From NCBI GenBank assembly GCA_017590115.1, contig JAGGNK010007448.1, forward strand, positions 4,132,815 to 4,196,814: a stretch of DNA of 64,000 nucleotides. Direction: 5' to 3'. The notes beneath the pieces are model-generated. The model ran no database searches, was not told where the DNA came from, and saw nothing but the letters and a program-made list of their open reading frames with translations. Shown one piece after another: positions 1 to 12,152 of the stretch (its first letter is position 1; each line of letters begins with the position of its first letter). The stretch comes from Montifringilla adamsi. Its lineage: Eukaryota > Chordata > Aves > Passeriformes > Passeridae. The translations under genes and the position numbers were made by a program.

Positions 1-2950
1 ATCCTGAGGCTTCCCACTAAGTGATGACTTTGTGTAATTAAAATGAACAAAGTAAGTGGCAGCAATCCATCTTCACAATCACAGCATTTTCTCCTTCCCT
101 TTGTTGAAGTGCTTTGTTCATCTCAAATTGGTTAAAAAAAAGTAAAAAAATAAATAATAAAAAATACAGAAATAGAAGTTGAATGGGTGCCTGCAGGGGC
201 TGTATTTTTAGCAGCTCATCAGTTTGCAGAGAAGCTCAGAGGTTGCAGATTCTAATTGCCAACCTGGAATGTGGAAAGCAGGACAACTGAAAGAGTGTTT
301 GTGTTGTGGAAAGAGTGATGATTTCAAAGCAGGGAAGGAAGAGATATTTGGCACCTTTGCTACGGACAAAATGTGGTGGGACACCATGTGGTGAGGCCAT
401 CTGGCCAGAGTTTGGGGCACAAGAGCCTGGTGAAAGGCTCCTGTGGAATCCAACTGCAGGAGGGATTTTGCCTTTTCCCTGGCTGGAGCTGGGAATGTTT
501 ATGCGGCCACTCTGGGGAGGCTGGACTGGGATATTTGCAGATGGACCGTGTCAGATCCAACTGAGATGCTGGCTGGGAGGAGGAAGTGAGCAAGCAGAAC
601 ATGACAGAACAGATCTCTAACAGGAAGGTAGAACAGAGGGTGATCCCTGAGCACAGATCCAGGAGCCAGGGCTCTGAGGAAGGTGAGGTGTGAGCTGCTA
701 AATAGCCCTAAAGCATTAACTAGATTCAGGTCAGCCCTGGACTTATGCCCAGCAACGTCCATCTACAGAAGACTGCTGTGAGAGGGGCTGATGGACTTCT
801 CTCCTGGTGCCCTTTCCCAGCAGATCCCCCTGTGGGATCCCAGAGCCCTGCCCAGCTCAGAGGAGGAGGTGCCCGGTCTATCCTTGCTGACATGGACCTA
901 GTTGCTGTCCTCCCCCGTTCTGCTGCACACCCCCAAAAGTGGCTGTCATGATTTGCAGTTCTGGGTCCTGAAATGGATGTCCTGGAAGTGCTGAGTGTAC
1001 TGACAGCTCAGCTGATGGCTGTGGGATGCAGGAGCTCATGGTTTGGAGTACGGGAGAAGGCTGCCGTGTGTTTGCATGGTGGAGGAGCTTGGCAGGTTTT
1101 TGGCTTGCTTTCCTGATAGACTATTTTCATCTCCCCTGTCCTACTTCCTTCCACACAGGCCTCATTTCCCCCCAGGGACTATAACTAAACTCTTGTCTGC
1201 AATTCCAATTGGTTCATCAGCTCTTTGGAGCATTTCCAGGCACACAGCAGAAGAGGATCACATGGGTAGCCCATCTGATGCCATGTACATAAAAAATGAG
1301 CTATGTACAGGCTGGACTGTGCTAAACAGGACTTGCTATGGCTGCAGATTTGCTGTCAGGACTTCATCACCTACTTTGTCACAGGCAGGCAGATAAAAAC
1401 CACTAAAAAATAGATCTTTCTCAGCATGTTAGGACCCAATCCTAACACAAACAAAGCCAGAAATGTCTGGCTGAAAGGACTTAATGGGTAAATGCTAATT
1501 TGCTGAGGTAATGGGTTAGGGGCAGAGAAGTAGGACAGATAAATCAAAAAACATGGGTAAAACCATATGTAAACAGTGCTGCAAGAACAGGACTTGAGGG
1601 GGAAATGGAGACAAGCATGGCCATGGCTGATTGCAAATCACATCTGATGTGCAGAATGCTGAGTGGGGCTGGTAAGGTCATCCTTCCATATGTATGAGCT
1701 TGCTCATCTCCTTGCTGGTTACCCCCCAAACTGGATGCTCCAGATCTCCCTCTCCCCAGCCCTCTGAGGGCCTGGAGGCAGCTTGCAGAGCTCAGCAGTG
1801 CGGAGGACACACTTGATCCCTGTGAGGGGACAATGCAGCCCCTCCAGCCCACGCTCAGCACCCTCTTTCCCCCAGCAAAGCTGTGGGAGCACAACCTTGA
1901 CGTTGGCCTTTGGGATGCTCCCAACATGGATTAGTCACGCTGCCGTGGCTCGGCTGCCTGCAGGGCTGTCACTTTGCTCTTCTTCAAGGAAGAGCCAGTG
2001 GGCTGAGGAGGCTCCAGTTCCATCTGCCAGCAAAACCCATAGCAGGGAAAGAGCAGCAGCAAAGGGGGGAGGTGCTGGAAGGGGGGAGCAGTGGATTCCC
2101 TTGATAATTAGGATGGCTGCATCATCCTTATGCAAATAGGGGGAAGAAGGAGGCTTTTTGCAGCAGGCTCAGTGGAGGAGAGAACAGAAAGATGGAGCTG
2201 TTCTCCATGAAAGAAAATACCTGGCCTGAGCAAAGGGTGTGTGGTCACTCCCACATTTTCTCCTGTCCAGAAAAGGCAAAATCAGGAGCCTTCAGAACTC
2301 CTTGCTGGAGTTTGGCTGCTGCCCTGTGTTGCACACTTGTGCAAGATGACACAAGGAGCCTTGGGCAAAAGCAATAAAATTTTATGTCTCCTCAATCCCT
2401 CCCATCCCTCCCCATGTCACAGGTGTGCCTCTGTCCCAGCATTTTGACAGGCTCATGTCCATGCCTCAACTTCCCTGTTTGCTCAGAGGGCTCTGGTTTG
2501 GTGGGAATGCAGGAAGTGAAGCTGGGTACAGCTGAGCCCTGCTGGAATTCACAGCCTGAGCTGTCCCCAGGCTGCAGAGCAGTTTCTCTTTCCCCTTATC
2601 TCCTGATGCCTGGAGGAGGTAGCTCTGTCACCCTCAGTGGGAAGAGGGTTGAACAACATTGCCATCCTGCACCACCAACATCTTCCCGTGTCTGACACCA
2701 GCACAGATGTGTTTGCATTCACTGTTTTCCACTTGTGCTCGTTCAGCTTGGCAGGACAGCTGCCTCCGTGCTGCAGAGCAGGAATTCAAAGCAAAGCTGC
2801 TCTCAGCCCAGCTGTGGCTGCCCTCTCCCTCTCCCCCCACACTGCTGGGCTGCCAGGCAATGTGGGAGTAGGCTTTTTCAAAATGGAAATGTGTGATTCA
2901 TTGCTTCTTTGCCAAGAATGGGACAGACCTCGAAAAAGCCTGTGGTGATT
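1..2950. other. No gene recognised; unassigned sequence
   Basis: I see no exon, RNA gene or recognisable transposon on either strand. Open frames reach about 127 codons, overlap one another on both strands and do not look like any protein I know. An A-rich stretch lies near 134-172; otherwise this is ordinary mixed sequence. Confidence 0.6.
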
Positions 2951-3029
2951 GTTGGGGGTGTCCTGTGCAGAGCCAGGAGTTGGAGTTGATGGTCCCTGTG
3001 GGTCCCTTCCAGCTGAGGGTATTCTATGG
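2951..3029 (+). mobile_element. CR1 LINE 3'-end fragment
   Basis: This short piece matches the terminal 3' untranslated part of avian CR1 retrotransposons: a gagccaggagttgga block, then a gggtcccttcc block, ending in attctatgg, a variant of the CR1 terminal octamer repeat. CR1 copies insert by target-primed reverse transcription and are usually cut short at the 5' end, so a fragment of about 80 bp holding only the 3' tail is typical. It carries no coding sequence. The 5' limit is approximate. Identification rests on my knowledge of the CR1 consensus, not on a search. Confidence 0.82.
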
Positions 3030-4734
3030 TAAGCCAGTGATATGAAAGCAGCAGCAGATTGTCACCTTCTGTCGGTCTCTCCACTGCTTAGTGGGTGAGC
3101 TTGTGCAAAATGGTCCTGCAAAGGAGCTTTAATACCAGAGAGACAAGGGGGGGATCCTGATATGGCCTCATCCTTGCACATCCTAGGCTTACAGCAGCGG
3201 CCAATCTTACCTTACACACTGATGTCCAAGTTTGGATGTCAGCAGTGTTTTGACAGGCAGGAACCAAGCTGTTCTATTTCCAAAATGCAATAAGAATCTA
3301 TTTCCAAATGCAGTAAGAGTCCCCATCCCTGGAAGTGCCTCAAAAGAACAGCACAACCCTGGCTGCCTTGGGACTGCTGTCTCTGTATGAGTGCAGGGTA
3401 TGATGTTAGGGTTGGACTTCAGCAGGAGATCCACAGCTCTGACTGCTCCCAGTGGAGACAGAGACACCTTTGTGAGGCTGCAGAGCTCCTCCCTGAGCCT
3501 GTGTGAACTATAGGGATGATGGGAATCTTTGGGCTTCAGATGATGCTCAGCACAGCATTGGGGGCATCTTCAATCAATCCAGAAAGTTCCTTTTCTCAGG
3601 ATGTACCTTGGCTGTATCCTAATAGAATCACACAACTTCTCTCTGCTTTAGAAGAGCAGGAAATTCTCCCAGCTCCGCTTTATTCAGTTGAGCAGCCTAA
3701 TCAAAAAACATTGTCTTGTTTGCAGGCTTGACAGGCTTTAATGCAGGGCAAAGCTAAACAAACAAGTGGAAGAGGAAAGCACGGGAAAATCAGTGCTGCC
3801 AACTAACTAACAGGGGATCTCGTCAGGACTCATACATCTCCAGCAATTTCTCAATCTCAGTGGAGTCCTGCCTGCTGAATGTGGAATATCTCCTCATCCC
3901 AGACCAATTAAGCCATACCAAGCCACTTTTTTTTTTATTCCCTCTCCAACACAGATAGGCAGATACACTAATGACCCCTCAGCCCTCCTCCTTTTGTTGC
4001 TGGCAAAGAAGGATCAGCTCTCCTCTTGCTGTTCCCAAAAGTGGAGTCTGATTGGACTGACATAAGAGCAAGAAAACCCTGGGTAATGCTGCACCCATAG
4101 CTAAGCTTCATGTGCCACCAAATGGCACAGCTGAACCAGGAATCCTGGCACTGGGGCAGCCTGAGCTACTCTCCTCCTCAGGTAAAAAGGGAAATTTGTG
4201 CAATTTATGTTCCTCTGCTCCAGGCTGGGCTGATTCAGTTGTACTTGGGCAGTGTCAGCCAGTGGCTGATGTAGGCTTATTCTAGTCTTGGGCAAATTCA
4301 AGTGTGAGCTGGAAAATGCATCTGAGCAGGAAAATAGTTCCTCTGGCAGCACTCCTGGAGACACCAAAACTTAATGTTTCTCCAGTGTGGGGTAACAAAG
4401 GCACATTAAGGCTGGATGGGTTCTGCTCACACCAGAGATTTTCCTACAAATGAGGAATTAATGGTTGCAGCAAAGGAGTGTTTGTGGGTTCCTCCCTACC
4501 TCCTGCCCCCCACCCCAGCAATAGGAGAATCCCACAAGAGCACTGTGCTTCCTGATGAGAGCAGCTTTTCTGGAAAGGCAAAGCTGATGGTTGTCTCGAC
4601 TTCCATGACTTGGGAAAGGCCGTTACCTGAAAACACCTCAGAAAAGGTGCATTTATGTAAACATTAAAAAGTGAAGTCTGTGGAGTCCAGAGCAATCTGT
4701 CTTTTAAATCTGGCTTTTATAGCATTATTATGTG
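3030..4734. other. No gene recognised; unassigned sequence
   Basis: No exon, RNA gene or clear repeat was found. There is a run of T at about 3929-3938. Open frames stay under 90 codons and lie in conflicting frames. Confidence 0.55.
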
Positions 4735-4990
4735 AGACAGCCTCGTAAAAAGCTCTCTGTAGGTGCCATTACTTCGCGTTGTGGCTTCGGCGGGTGAGCT
4801 GGAGAAGCTGTGAGTTTGTGCAACAGCCACGTTGGAGTGAGTTATGGGGTGTCAGGGGCCCCGTGTTAACGATCCCACAACCCATTCAGCTCCTCTTAGG
4901 TTAATCAACTCAGCGTTTGTGTCAGGTGTAATGTCTAATTAAAATGATGGAAGAGGCGCGAATGCCTCCTGGCAGAGGAGGGAAATGGCA
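4735..4990. other. CpG-retaining stretch, candidate conserved regulatory sequence
   Basis: This block of about 250 bp keeps roughly a dozen CpG dinucleotides (for example in cttcgcgttg near 4772 and aggcgcgaat near 4954), while most of the surrounding sequence has almost none. It also contains a homeodomain-type core, tctaattaaaatg, near 4933. CpG retention in otherwise depleted DNA can mark an unmethylated or conserved element, but it can also be chance. There is no open frame of note and no core promoter. Regulatory function is inference only. Confidence 0.28.
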
Positions 4991-5224
4991 CAAAGAGGCA
5001 GCGTCAGTGCCATATTGGTTTGGAAAAATCAATAAGAGGAGCTCATTTTATCCCAGTGTATCTCTGTGTTTGCCATTCAGGGGCTCATTTGGAAAAGAGC
5101 CAGCTGGCTGCCCAGGAGCCTGGAAATGGTGACACTGGGAAACACCTGAAGACAACACTGGTGGGAAAAGGAGAGGGAAGTGGCATTGGTCAGGGATGGG
5201 AGACTGGGTCAGTGACCTCGCATC

Positions 5225-5386
5225 TGACAGGAGGAGAGGGAACGGCCTCCAGGCTGTGCCAGGAGAGGTTTGGGTTGGACATCAGGAGGAATTTTTTCAC
5301 TGAAAGGGTTGTCAGGCATTGGAAGGGGCAGCCCAGGGAGGTTTGGAGTCCCCATTTCTGGAGGTGCCCAAGAAAGGATTGGATGT
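5225..5386 (+). mobile_element. CR1 LINE, 5' portion of an interrupted copy
   Basis: The segment holds the CR1 3' UTR signature in order: an acaggaggagaggga block, a gttggacatcaggagga block, then gggcagcccagggaggt and a gattggatgt stretch. In an intact CR1 the next bases would be ggcactcagtgc. That continuation is found after a 418-bp insertion, so this and the piece at 5805-5878 are one element. It is truncated at the 5' end, which is normal for CR1, and has no coding capacity. Confidence 0.9.
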
Positions 5387-5804
5387 TATTGTAATTGCCG
5401 GGCTCTCAGACAAAGGCAGGAATGATGAATCTGACTCCATGTTCTCAGAAGGCTAATTTATTACTTTATGATAGTATAGTATATTAAAGAATACTATACT
5501 AACTATACTAAAGAATACAGAAAGGATACAGACAGAAGGCTAAAAAGATAATAATGAAAACTCGTGACTCTCTCCAGAGTCCCGACACAGCTTGGCCCTG
5601 ATTGGCCAAAGAGTGAAAACAACTCACAGCAGAACCGAATGAAACAATCACCTGTGGGTAAACAATCTGCAAACACATTCCAAAGGAGCACAACACAGGA
5701 GAAGCAAATGAGATAAGAATTGTATTCCTTTTTCTCTGAGGCTTCTCAGCTTTCCAGGAGAAAAATCCTGGGCGAAGGGATTTTCAGAAAATATGAATGT
5801 GACA
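5387..5804 (-). mobile_element. Solo LTR of an endogenous retrovirus (copy A), inserted in CR1
   Basis: A 418-bp block interrupts the CR1 element and is flanked by the 6-bp direct repeat GGATGT (5381-5386 and 5805-5810). Read on the minus strand it begins TGTCA and ends ACAATA, close to the usual TG...CA termini. A minus-strand AATAAA (5457-5462) lies near its 3' side. Related copies lie at 27045, 27601 and 39846 (minus) and at 43743, 49826 and about 55130 (plus). A 6-bp duplication is typical of the ERVK-like class; the class assignment is inference. No gag, pol or env sequence remains, so this is the product of recombination between two LTRs. Confidence 0.88.
5473..5500. repeat. Hairpin inside LTR copy A
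   Basis: Two perfect 10-bp inverted arms, agtatagtat (5473-5482) and atactatact (5491-5500), enclose an 8-base loop. A weaker version is visible in copy B near 27124-27150, so the structure belongs to the LTR family. It lies just upstream of the polyadenylation signal in LTR sense orientation. Confidence 0.7.
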
Positions 5805-5878
5805 GGATGTGGCACTCAGTGCTCAAGGGTCACACTCAGTGATCCTGGAGACCTTTTCCAACCTAAATCATTCTGTGA
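5805..5878 (+). mobile_element. CR1 LINE, 3' portion of the interrupted copy
   Basis: The CR1 sequence resumes with ggatgtggcactcagtgctc, then gatcctggagaccttttcca, and ends in attctgtga, the terminal CR1 repeat. The first six bases are the duplicated target of the LTR insertion. Together with 5225-5386 this gives a CR1 tail of about 235 bp. It is older than the LTR that split it. Confidence 0.9.
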
Positions 5879-7903
5879 GGGCAGGCTGGACCATGGGAGA
5901 CTCTGTGGAGACCCACTGATGGAGAAGGAAAGGATGGACAAGCAAAAAGGGAAAGGAAAGGACTAGGAATTCAGAGGGTAGAAACCCAAGAATGTCTGGG
6001 CTGGGAAAAGGAGGTCTTCTGAAGGAGACACATGGAGCACCAACTGGATGGAATGGGGGAAGGAAATAAAATTATCTTGGGCATTTCTGCATTCCCACAA
6101 ATTCCAGCTAGGTTATTTACTCCTAAACTGTCCCTTAAACTTCCTATCTGTTACGAGGAGCTAAAAAATCTGAAAGCAATTTTCACTCTGTCAATATTTC
6201 TGTTGAGGAGAGGCAACTTTCAGACAAACTGAAAGACTGAATAGAGGTTTGTGAGCTTTTTTCTTTCCCTCCTAAATTTTCAGTGGTTTGAAAACTTGGG
6301 GGTCAGAGAGAATGACATGGATTCTGTCTTTAGATTTCTTCTCTTAAGGAATAGCTCTATAAGACACTGTAAAAAATAGTTAAATTTCCCTGGAAATAAT
6401 TCTTAATGTATTGTAGCCATTTTTCAGGATGTTACAAGTCTTCCATTGCTAGTTGTGCAGCCAGCTGGACAGACATCCATCCAAAGAGCTCCACAAAATG
6501 TGTGAAAGCTGGGGCTAAATCAATAACTTTCCATCCATGCAGCTACACTTCTCTGCAAATATAAACATTTGCTCATTATCACCACACACAGTTTCATCTC
6601 CACTGAATTTTTAATGAAAAGGAATGATAATTTATTCACTAGCATTTTTTTTAAGGAAAATTATATCTTTGCTTAATGATTTTACTCCTTCTGGTTTTGT
6701 TAGAAGCTTCCTGCTTTCTCTCAGTCTGTGTTGGTTTTTGGGTGCACTGAAAATGCCTGCAGTGAAATATCCACCTGATAAAGCACCTGATAGAAGAAGC
6801 ACAGCCACTCCCAGAGCAGTAAAGAAACACAAACTCTTCTAGGGGGCAATTTAGGTCCTGCAGGGGCTAAACTTCTCTCTGGACAGATTCCTCTCCCCAT
6901 CTCCAATGGACTCAGCTAAAACACTGCACTTTCAGGTTTGTTGTTTGACTGAGCTGGGATCAGTGCAGGCCTGGAGGACATCTAAACAGCAGCACTCAGC
7001 TCATTTGTAGCACAGTTCTCACCTTGCTTTTCGATGCCCCACATTCAGAATTCAGCTTTCCTCCTCCTTTCCCCTACCCCAAGAAAAAAGCCTGTGATGT
7101 TGCTGGGATGACACATATTTATATGCTCTGGAATCTCAGATTGGGCAAGAAACGTTCTGGGATTTAGATCCCTGATTTAGGACCTTTAAGTACACTGTGC
7201 AATGACAGCATCTCAACCTGAAAGCTCTTTAAGGAGAAATTAATTTATGCCTGACAGTGATTAAAGAAGAGAGGAGATGGAAATTAGCAAATCCATCTCT
7301 ATTGCTGAGATCCCATTATGATTATAAGGAGAGGGGAAAATCAGCATTATGGGTGTCAGCTGCAATCTGGTGCATTCATTTAGCAGCCCATCCTACCTGG
7401 GAATTGTCCTTGAATGGATGGATATACCTGTCACACTGGCTTGGCCTGAGATGAATCAATTGTCTCCATGGTGGAGCAGAGATGGAAACCACTTGGCAGG
7501 GTAATAACTCCCATTTGGGGTTTAATGCAAGGACCTGAAGCAAGGCCCATCAAATAAAACCTGGTGGGAAAGTTTGTGGATCCTGGAGACCTCTTGCACA
7601 AAAATCTCAGAAATGACATGGTCACAGAAATGGAGCAGCTTTATTGTGGCCAGGCAAGATGGCCAAGGGGCCATCTGGATATTGAAATATGATCCAGACA
7701 TTAAATGGAACTGCCCTTCCTTTGACAGGCAGAGTAACACATTTTTCTTCTATTCCAAGATGGATTGCAGCAGTTGGGATGCAAGTTGGCAAGCAGCAAG
7801 TGAATTTGCCTACAAACAAAAGTTGGATAAAATTTCTAATGCTTAAAGCTTTCAACCCAGTTTGGAGTGTGACTGTTTCATCAAAGAAATCTCTAGACCA
7901 CTG
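5879..7903. other. No gene recognised; unassigned sequence
   Basis: No exon or repeat that I can identify. Several overlapping open frames between 7430 and 7960, on both strands, read through the left arm of an inverted repeat and appear to be chance frames. Confidence 0.5.
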
Positions 7904-8138
7904 GAGAAGAAAAAAAAATACTATCGCTGTCAATGATATGAAAATTGTCCTACTGTAGATATTTCAGTGTTTACACAAAAGTAATCTTGGTTCTTTTTCC
8001 CAAGGCTAGTGGTAACCAGAACCATCTTGTTTGAAATTACTTTGAAAGTGTCATGATTCTTCTCTGTTGTTTTTAAAAACCAAGAAATTCTTTTAATTTC
8101 TTTCTTTTTGGTGGGAATTAAACTGAATTTTGAACACT
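7904..8138 (+). repeat. Inverted repeat pair 1, left arm
   Basis: This 235-bp block recurs in reverse complement at 12153-12401. The best-matching part covers the ttcccaaggctagtggtaac segment (near 8000) and the last 60 bases ending gaacact. By eye the arms agree at roughly nine bases in ten, with small indels. They could be an old inverted duplication or two copies of an unnamed interspersed repeat. No target duplication or terminal repeat was found at either arm. Confidence 0.85.
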
Positions 8139-10409
8139 AAACAGATACTGCAAAGCTTTGGGCAAAGACAGAATGTTATATATAAAAAAGTAGATCTTTC
8201 ATTTAGTTTGTCTGATACTGTGTTGAATAGTAGGGTGGCTCACTCCTGTCACTATTGATCCATCCCACACCTACTGATTTCACAGCTCTTTTCCTTGCAA
8301 AATTTACTTGGAGTGTGAAAGCACCAGGAAGTGCAAGGAGACGCTTTTTGGGAAGGGCTACAGGACCCCATGTTCAGCACCTGCTTCCACTGGTTTGTGG
8401 TCACTGTTAGTGCTGCTTGTTTGCACTTTGTGGACTCTGATTGCCAGCTGGGAACTGGAATCTTGTTAGAAAAAACTGGTTAATGAAGTAACAAAGGTCT
8501 CTGACCTCTTCAGCAGTTTCATACACCTGTAAATATTTCTCCCAGCTCCAGAAGGAACAAAGAATCAATACTTAATGTGCTGTAATATACCTCAGTGGAA
8601 ATAATACACCCAATATTCAAAGCACAATCCCTCACTCAGGTGTCAAAATGCCTGGTTAAAGCATTTTCTTCCATTCCCTCTTAAGATCCACATTTTGGAA
8701 AGATGCCTCAGCACATCTCCAACAATGATTTATCCTCCTGCTCTATTCAAGGAAATAAAGTGACTTCAGCCTCCTTGTTTAACAAAATAAAATAAAATCA
8801 GACACAAATCCAACCTGGCAGGATAAAAAAATATATGTACATATAAAGAGAGAAGTTCTGCTTTAGAGGAAGAATATGAAATTATATTGTAAATTAAATT
8901 ACAGGAACAGAGAATAATATGAACTGGAAAAAAAGATTAGATCCAAGGCTGAGTTTCAATCATTGGCTTTCCTGGATTTTACTGGGCCCATGAGTCTGGC
9001 TCAGCTGCCCTCAGACAGACACAAGGGTCTGGTTAATTCATCTCTTCCTTCTTCTGTAATAAATATGACTGACAAAGAGGAGAAGAAAAACAGGAGGAGG
9101 AGGAGAAACCTGCTTCAGATTGAAGCCTGGTAGAGCTGGAGGGCAGCTGCACCATTGATGGGAGGGATGTGAGGGGGTTTTGCCTGGAGCCACCCTTGGA
9201 AAGCTGCCTTGTGGGGAAGGGGATGCTGAAGTACTCGGGGCTAGGTGGGAGGAAAGGGAGAAAGAGAGTATTAATTATCTAGACAAGGTAATTAATACGG
9301 AATTGGAAGGGAAGGGGCTGAGCAAATGAGCAGTCTGTGGAGGAAGATTAAGCAGCTGCAGTTACAGAGGAGGGGGCAGTTGAACAGGCAGGTACTAAAC
9401 ATGATATAGGGAAGGGCCAGGGTGGGCATTCTGCAGCCTTTTGTGCCTCGCTCTGCTGTGTGGGGAGCAGACAAGGGACACCTGGCAGGCTGCTCTGGAG
9501 AAATTAAGGCATAATTTTTACATCTTATTTATCTTAAATGCATCTTTTATTCAGTTGTACTTAAATTTTCCTACAAAGAAAAATGAATGCTTGATTTGGG
9601 ATCTTAAATAGAAATATCTGCTTTTCATGGAAGCTTAGCACCTCAGCAGAGATCTGCAGAGCTTTGAGCACCTATTCTGTTCTAGAGAGCAGCCAAACTC
9701 TTTCCTAGGGGAGCTGCCAGAGGAAAAAAAAAGGGGGAAATAAATATATAACATTTGGATGAATTCACTGGGATGTGTTCATCTCCCAGAAAGAGATGTG
9801 AGGGACAGGCCACCTTCTAGTGCTGGCTTCAGGTCATTCCCAGGGTTTATGTGAAGGTACAAAAAGGCCACTGTGCTGGTCTGAGTCATTGTAGAGATGA
9901 GGGCATGATGTAATGATGACTCTGTTTAGGTTTTCTTCCAATGAGGAAGAAAATTGACTTTATTTTTTCAATTGCTGCTGTGCTGGAGAGCACCTGCTGG
10001 TCCAGAGAGCAGAAACACCTGAGCTGCTCCACAGAGGATGCACCTGGGTCTTCAGCCATGAGACAGGGAGAGTCAGTCCAGGTGGATTTGGGACACCAAT
10101 CCTGGTTCCCTTCCATCCTTCTGCTGGCAGAGCAGATGGGGGAACCCTTCCACAGCCTCCATCAGAACAGCTTTGCCTCGGCTACTCTTGAGCTTTATTT
10201 CTGTGCTTTGAAAGCTGCTATTTGCCCAAAACCGAAGCCTTCCAGTCCCTTGCAGGTGCCTCTGTGCTCCTGGCTGGAGGCTGGGCACAGCACAATGGCC
10301 TCAAGGGATGGCAAGAAGAGAGAGGCAACTTTTCCCCCAGGGAGGTGTCAGCCAAAGGGGCTGGCACCGCAGCTACATCCAGAAGAATGAAATGAAAGAA
10401 ATAAATAAA
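8139..10409. other. Loop of inverted repeat pair 1, left part; no gene recognised
   Basis: AT-rich unassigned sequence between the arms of repeat pair 1. Contains short A/T runs (8827-8843, 9722-9733) and no open frame with recognisable content; a 149-codon frame at 9941-10390 is opposed by frames on the other strand and looks like chance. Confidence 0.5.
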
Positions 10410-10645
10410 GGAGGCACAGCGCGTCCTACAAACAAGAACATGTGTCTGCATTTATTAACATTTCCAGCGCGGATTTAATTCCCAGCAAAGTGCTCCTGCC
10501 TACACGGAGCCCGGGCGTGTTGCAGGAAAGCTCTCGTTAAGTTCCACACAAGCCATCTTCTCAGCGCGTCCTCCTGGGGAATCTTCAAACGGATTCTGTA
10601 ATTTCACTGATAAATGGCTCTTTTGCAAAACACTATTTACATTCC
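10410..10645. other. CpG cluster, candidate conserved regulatory sequence
   Basis: About ten CpG sites lie in roughly 170 bases, including two exact copies of the 11-mer CAGCGCGTCCT at 10417-10427 and 10562-10572. AT-rich motif-like sequence follows (atttcactgataaatggctc, near 10600). Neighbouring DNA is CpG-poor. This is too short to be a classical CpG island and there is no first-exon-like open frame. An enhancer or conserved element is the likeliest functional reading, but that is inference. Confidence 0.3.
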
Positions 10646-10959
10646 AGCATCAGAAAAGGCTGGCGACTCATCCTCCCTCCACCCCTCTCCATCGTCTCCT
10701 CCCAGCGCCTCCAGGGATGGAGCTCCCGCCCACTCCAGGGATGTAATAAAGCATCTGTAGGTCCTGGAAGGAAGGAGAAGCTGGCTTTTTCCAGGAAGAA
10801 ATGCAGCTGTAGAACAGCAGCAGTGCCTTAACTGGGATCTCCCTGGATTCTCGTGGAAATAGGGAGACATAGCCAGATTTGAGTCAAAGACTGGTATTAG
10901 GATTCTGGGGCTGTGCAGGGGCCTTTTTGTTTTGTTTTTTGTTTTTAGCTTGGCATTGC

Positions 10960-11175
10960 CACAGGTTTTCTGGGTGGCCTCAGGCAAGTCACTTAATCTC
11001 TTTGGGGTCCTGTTTCCATCGGCGCTCACAGGATGAAGACAGCGACTTTATTTCATTTGTTTGTCCTGCCTATTCTGATTACAGCTCCCTGGGGGCAAGG
11101 ATTGTCTCTCATTAAACAAAGCTGCCTGTACGTGGGGATCCCAGCTTTGGTCTGGCCCCTGGGCATACAGAACAA
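10960..11175 (+). mobile_element. Ancient MIR-type SINE (MIR1_Amn-like)
   Basis: The block opens with ctcaggcaagtcacttaatc (10979-10998), which is the hallmark of the MIR/CORE-SINE central-to-3' region. It continues to a LINE-derived tail with agctccctgggggcaaggat and, further on, ctggcccctgggcatacag. This order (tRNA-SINE core, then L3/CR1-like tail) fits the amniote MIR families, which stopped moving long before birds diversified. Such copies in birds are often kept only where something selects for the sequence. The 5' tRNA-related head is not recognisable. Boundaries are approximate. Confidence 0.72.
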
Positions 11176-12152
11176 GAAAACAACATCTGACAACCAGTCT
11201 AGACAGGAAAATAATTTGCCAGAGAAATGCAGTTTGGTCAGTGCTTCCCTTTAGTGCTTAACTGGGCCTTTTTGCTTTTATTGGTCACATATCTGCTGAC
11301 CTGCATTTAGGAGCGACAGAGTTTGGGGTGATTTCAATCTCTATCCATTTGCCTGGAAAAAGGAATAAAGAATCAGATCATGGCAATGCTTCATGTTCTC
11401 TCTGAAATAAATGGGCAGGAGATCTTTCTCGGGTCCCCTCCCTAGGGAACATCCTTTGAGGTCAGGGTGCGAAGCAAAAAGGATCCAAGCAGGCACTGGA
11501 CTACGCGCCCATCCTCAGACATCACCTAGGTTCTCTGATTCTATGTTGGCTCATTGTTTTTTCTCCTGGTGCTGCCGCGTCCAGGCGTTGCTCCCGGGCA
11601 AGCATCAGGGGAACAATGGCTAATCACCGACCATTAACGGGCAATTGAAGAAGAACTCTTAAAAATGAAGCTAACTTAACAGCAACTAGTCCAACCGGTT
11701 TTAACTCTGCAACCTTAAACAAAAATAGATAACTTTTTATTCATAACAGTCTCCCTTCCCACCACTGGGTGTTTGTGCCGGCCTGTCAGGGAGCAGCCAG
11801 GCCCCCTGGACGTGTTGGATGGGTTGTGACTGAGCTCTCAACAAGAAAAAAGACCCGAACAGTGAACACAGTAGAAATGTAGACTTCTGCATGGTTTTCT
11901 TCCCGAGAGACCTCTGGGTTTCTTTGCCAACATTTTGTTTTTGTGTTGCTGTGATGTCCTGTGGTCAGCACAGCATCAATAGAGCTGATTTTCAGTGGGA
12001 TTAGTTGCAGTCTGAGCATGGCTGGAGGTCCCTGTTGGTGCTGGTTTGGAGCACTGGCCGCAAGCCTGGCTCACGTCCCTCCTGTTTCTAGGGACAGGCT
12101 CACTCCTGGAATTCACAATAACCAGAACCTTCCCTCCAAGCCTTCTAGCTCA
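11176..12152. other. No gene recognised; small CpG cluster at about 11465-11640
   Basis: The stretch around 11465-11640 keeps several CpG sites (actacgcgccc, gctgccgcgtcc, ctcccgggcaag). The remainder is AT-rich and unassigned. No exon was recognised. Confidence 0.45.
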
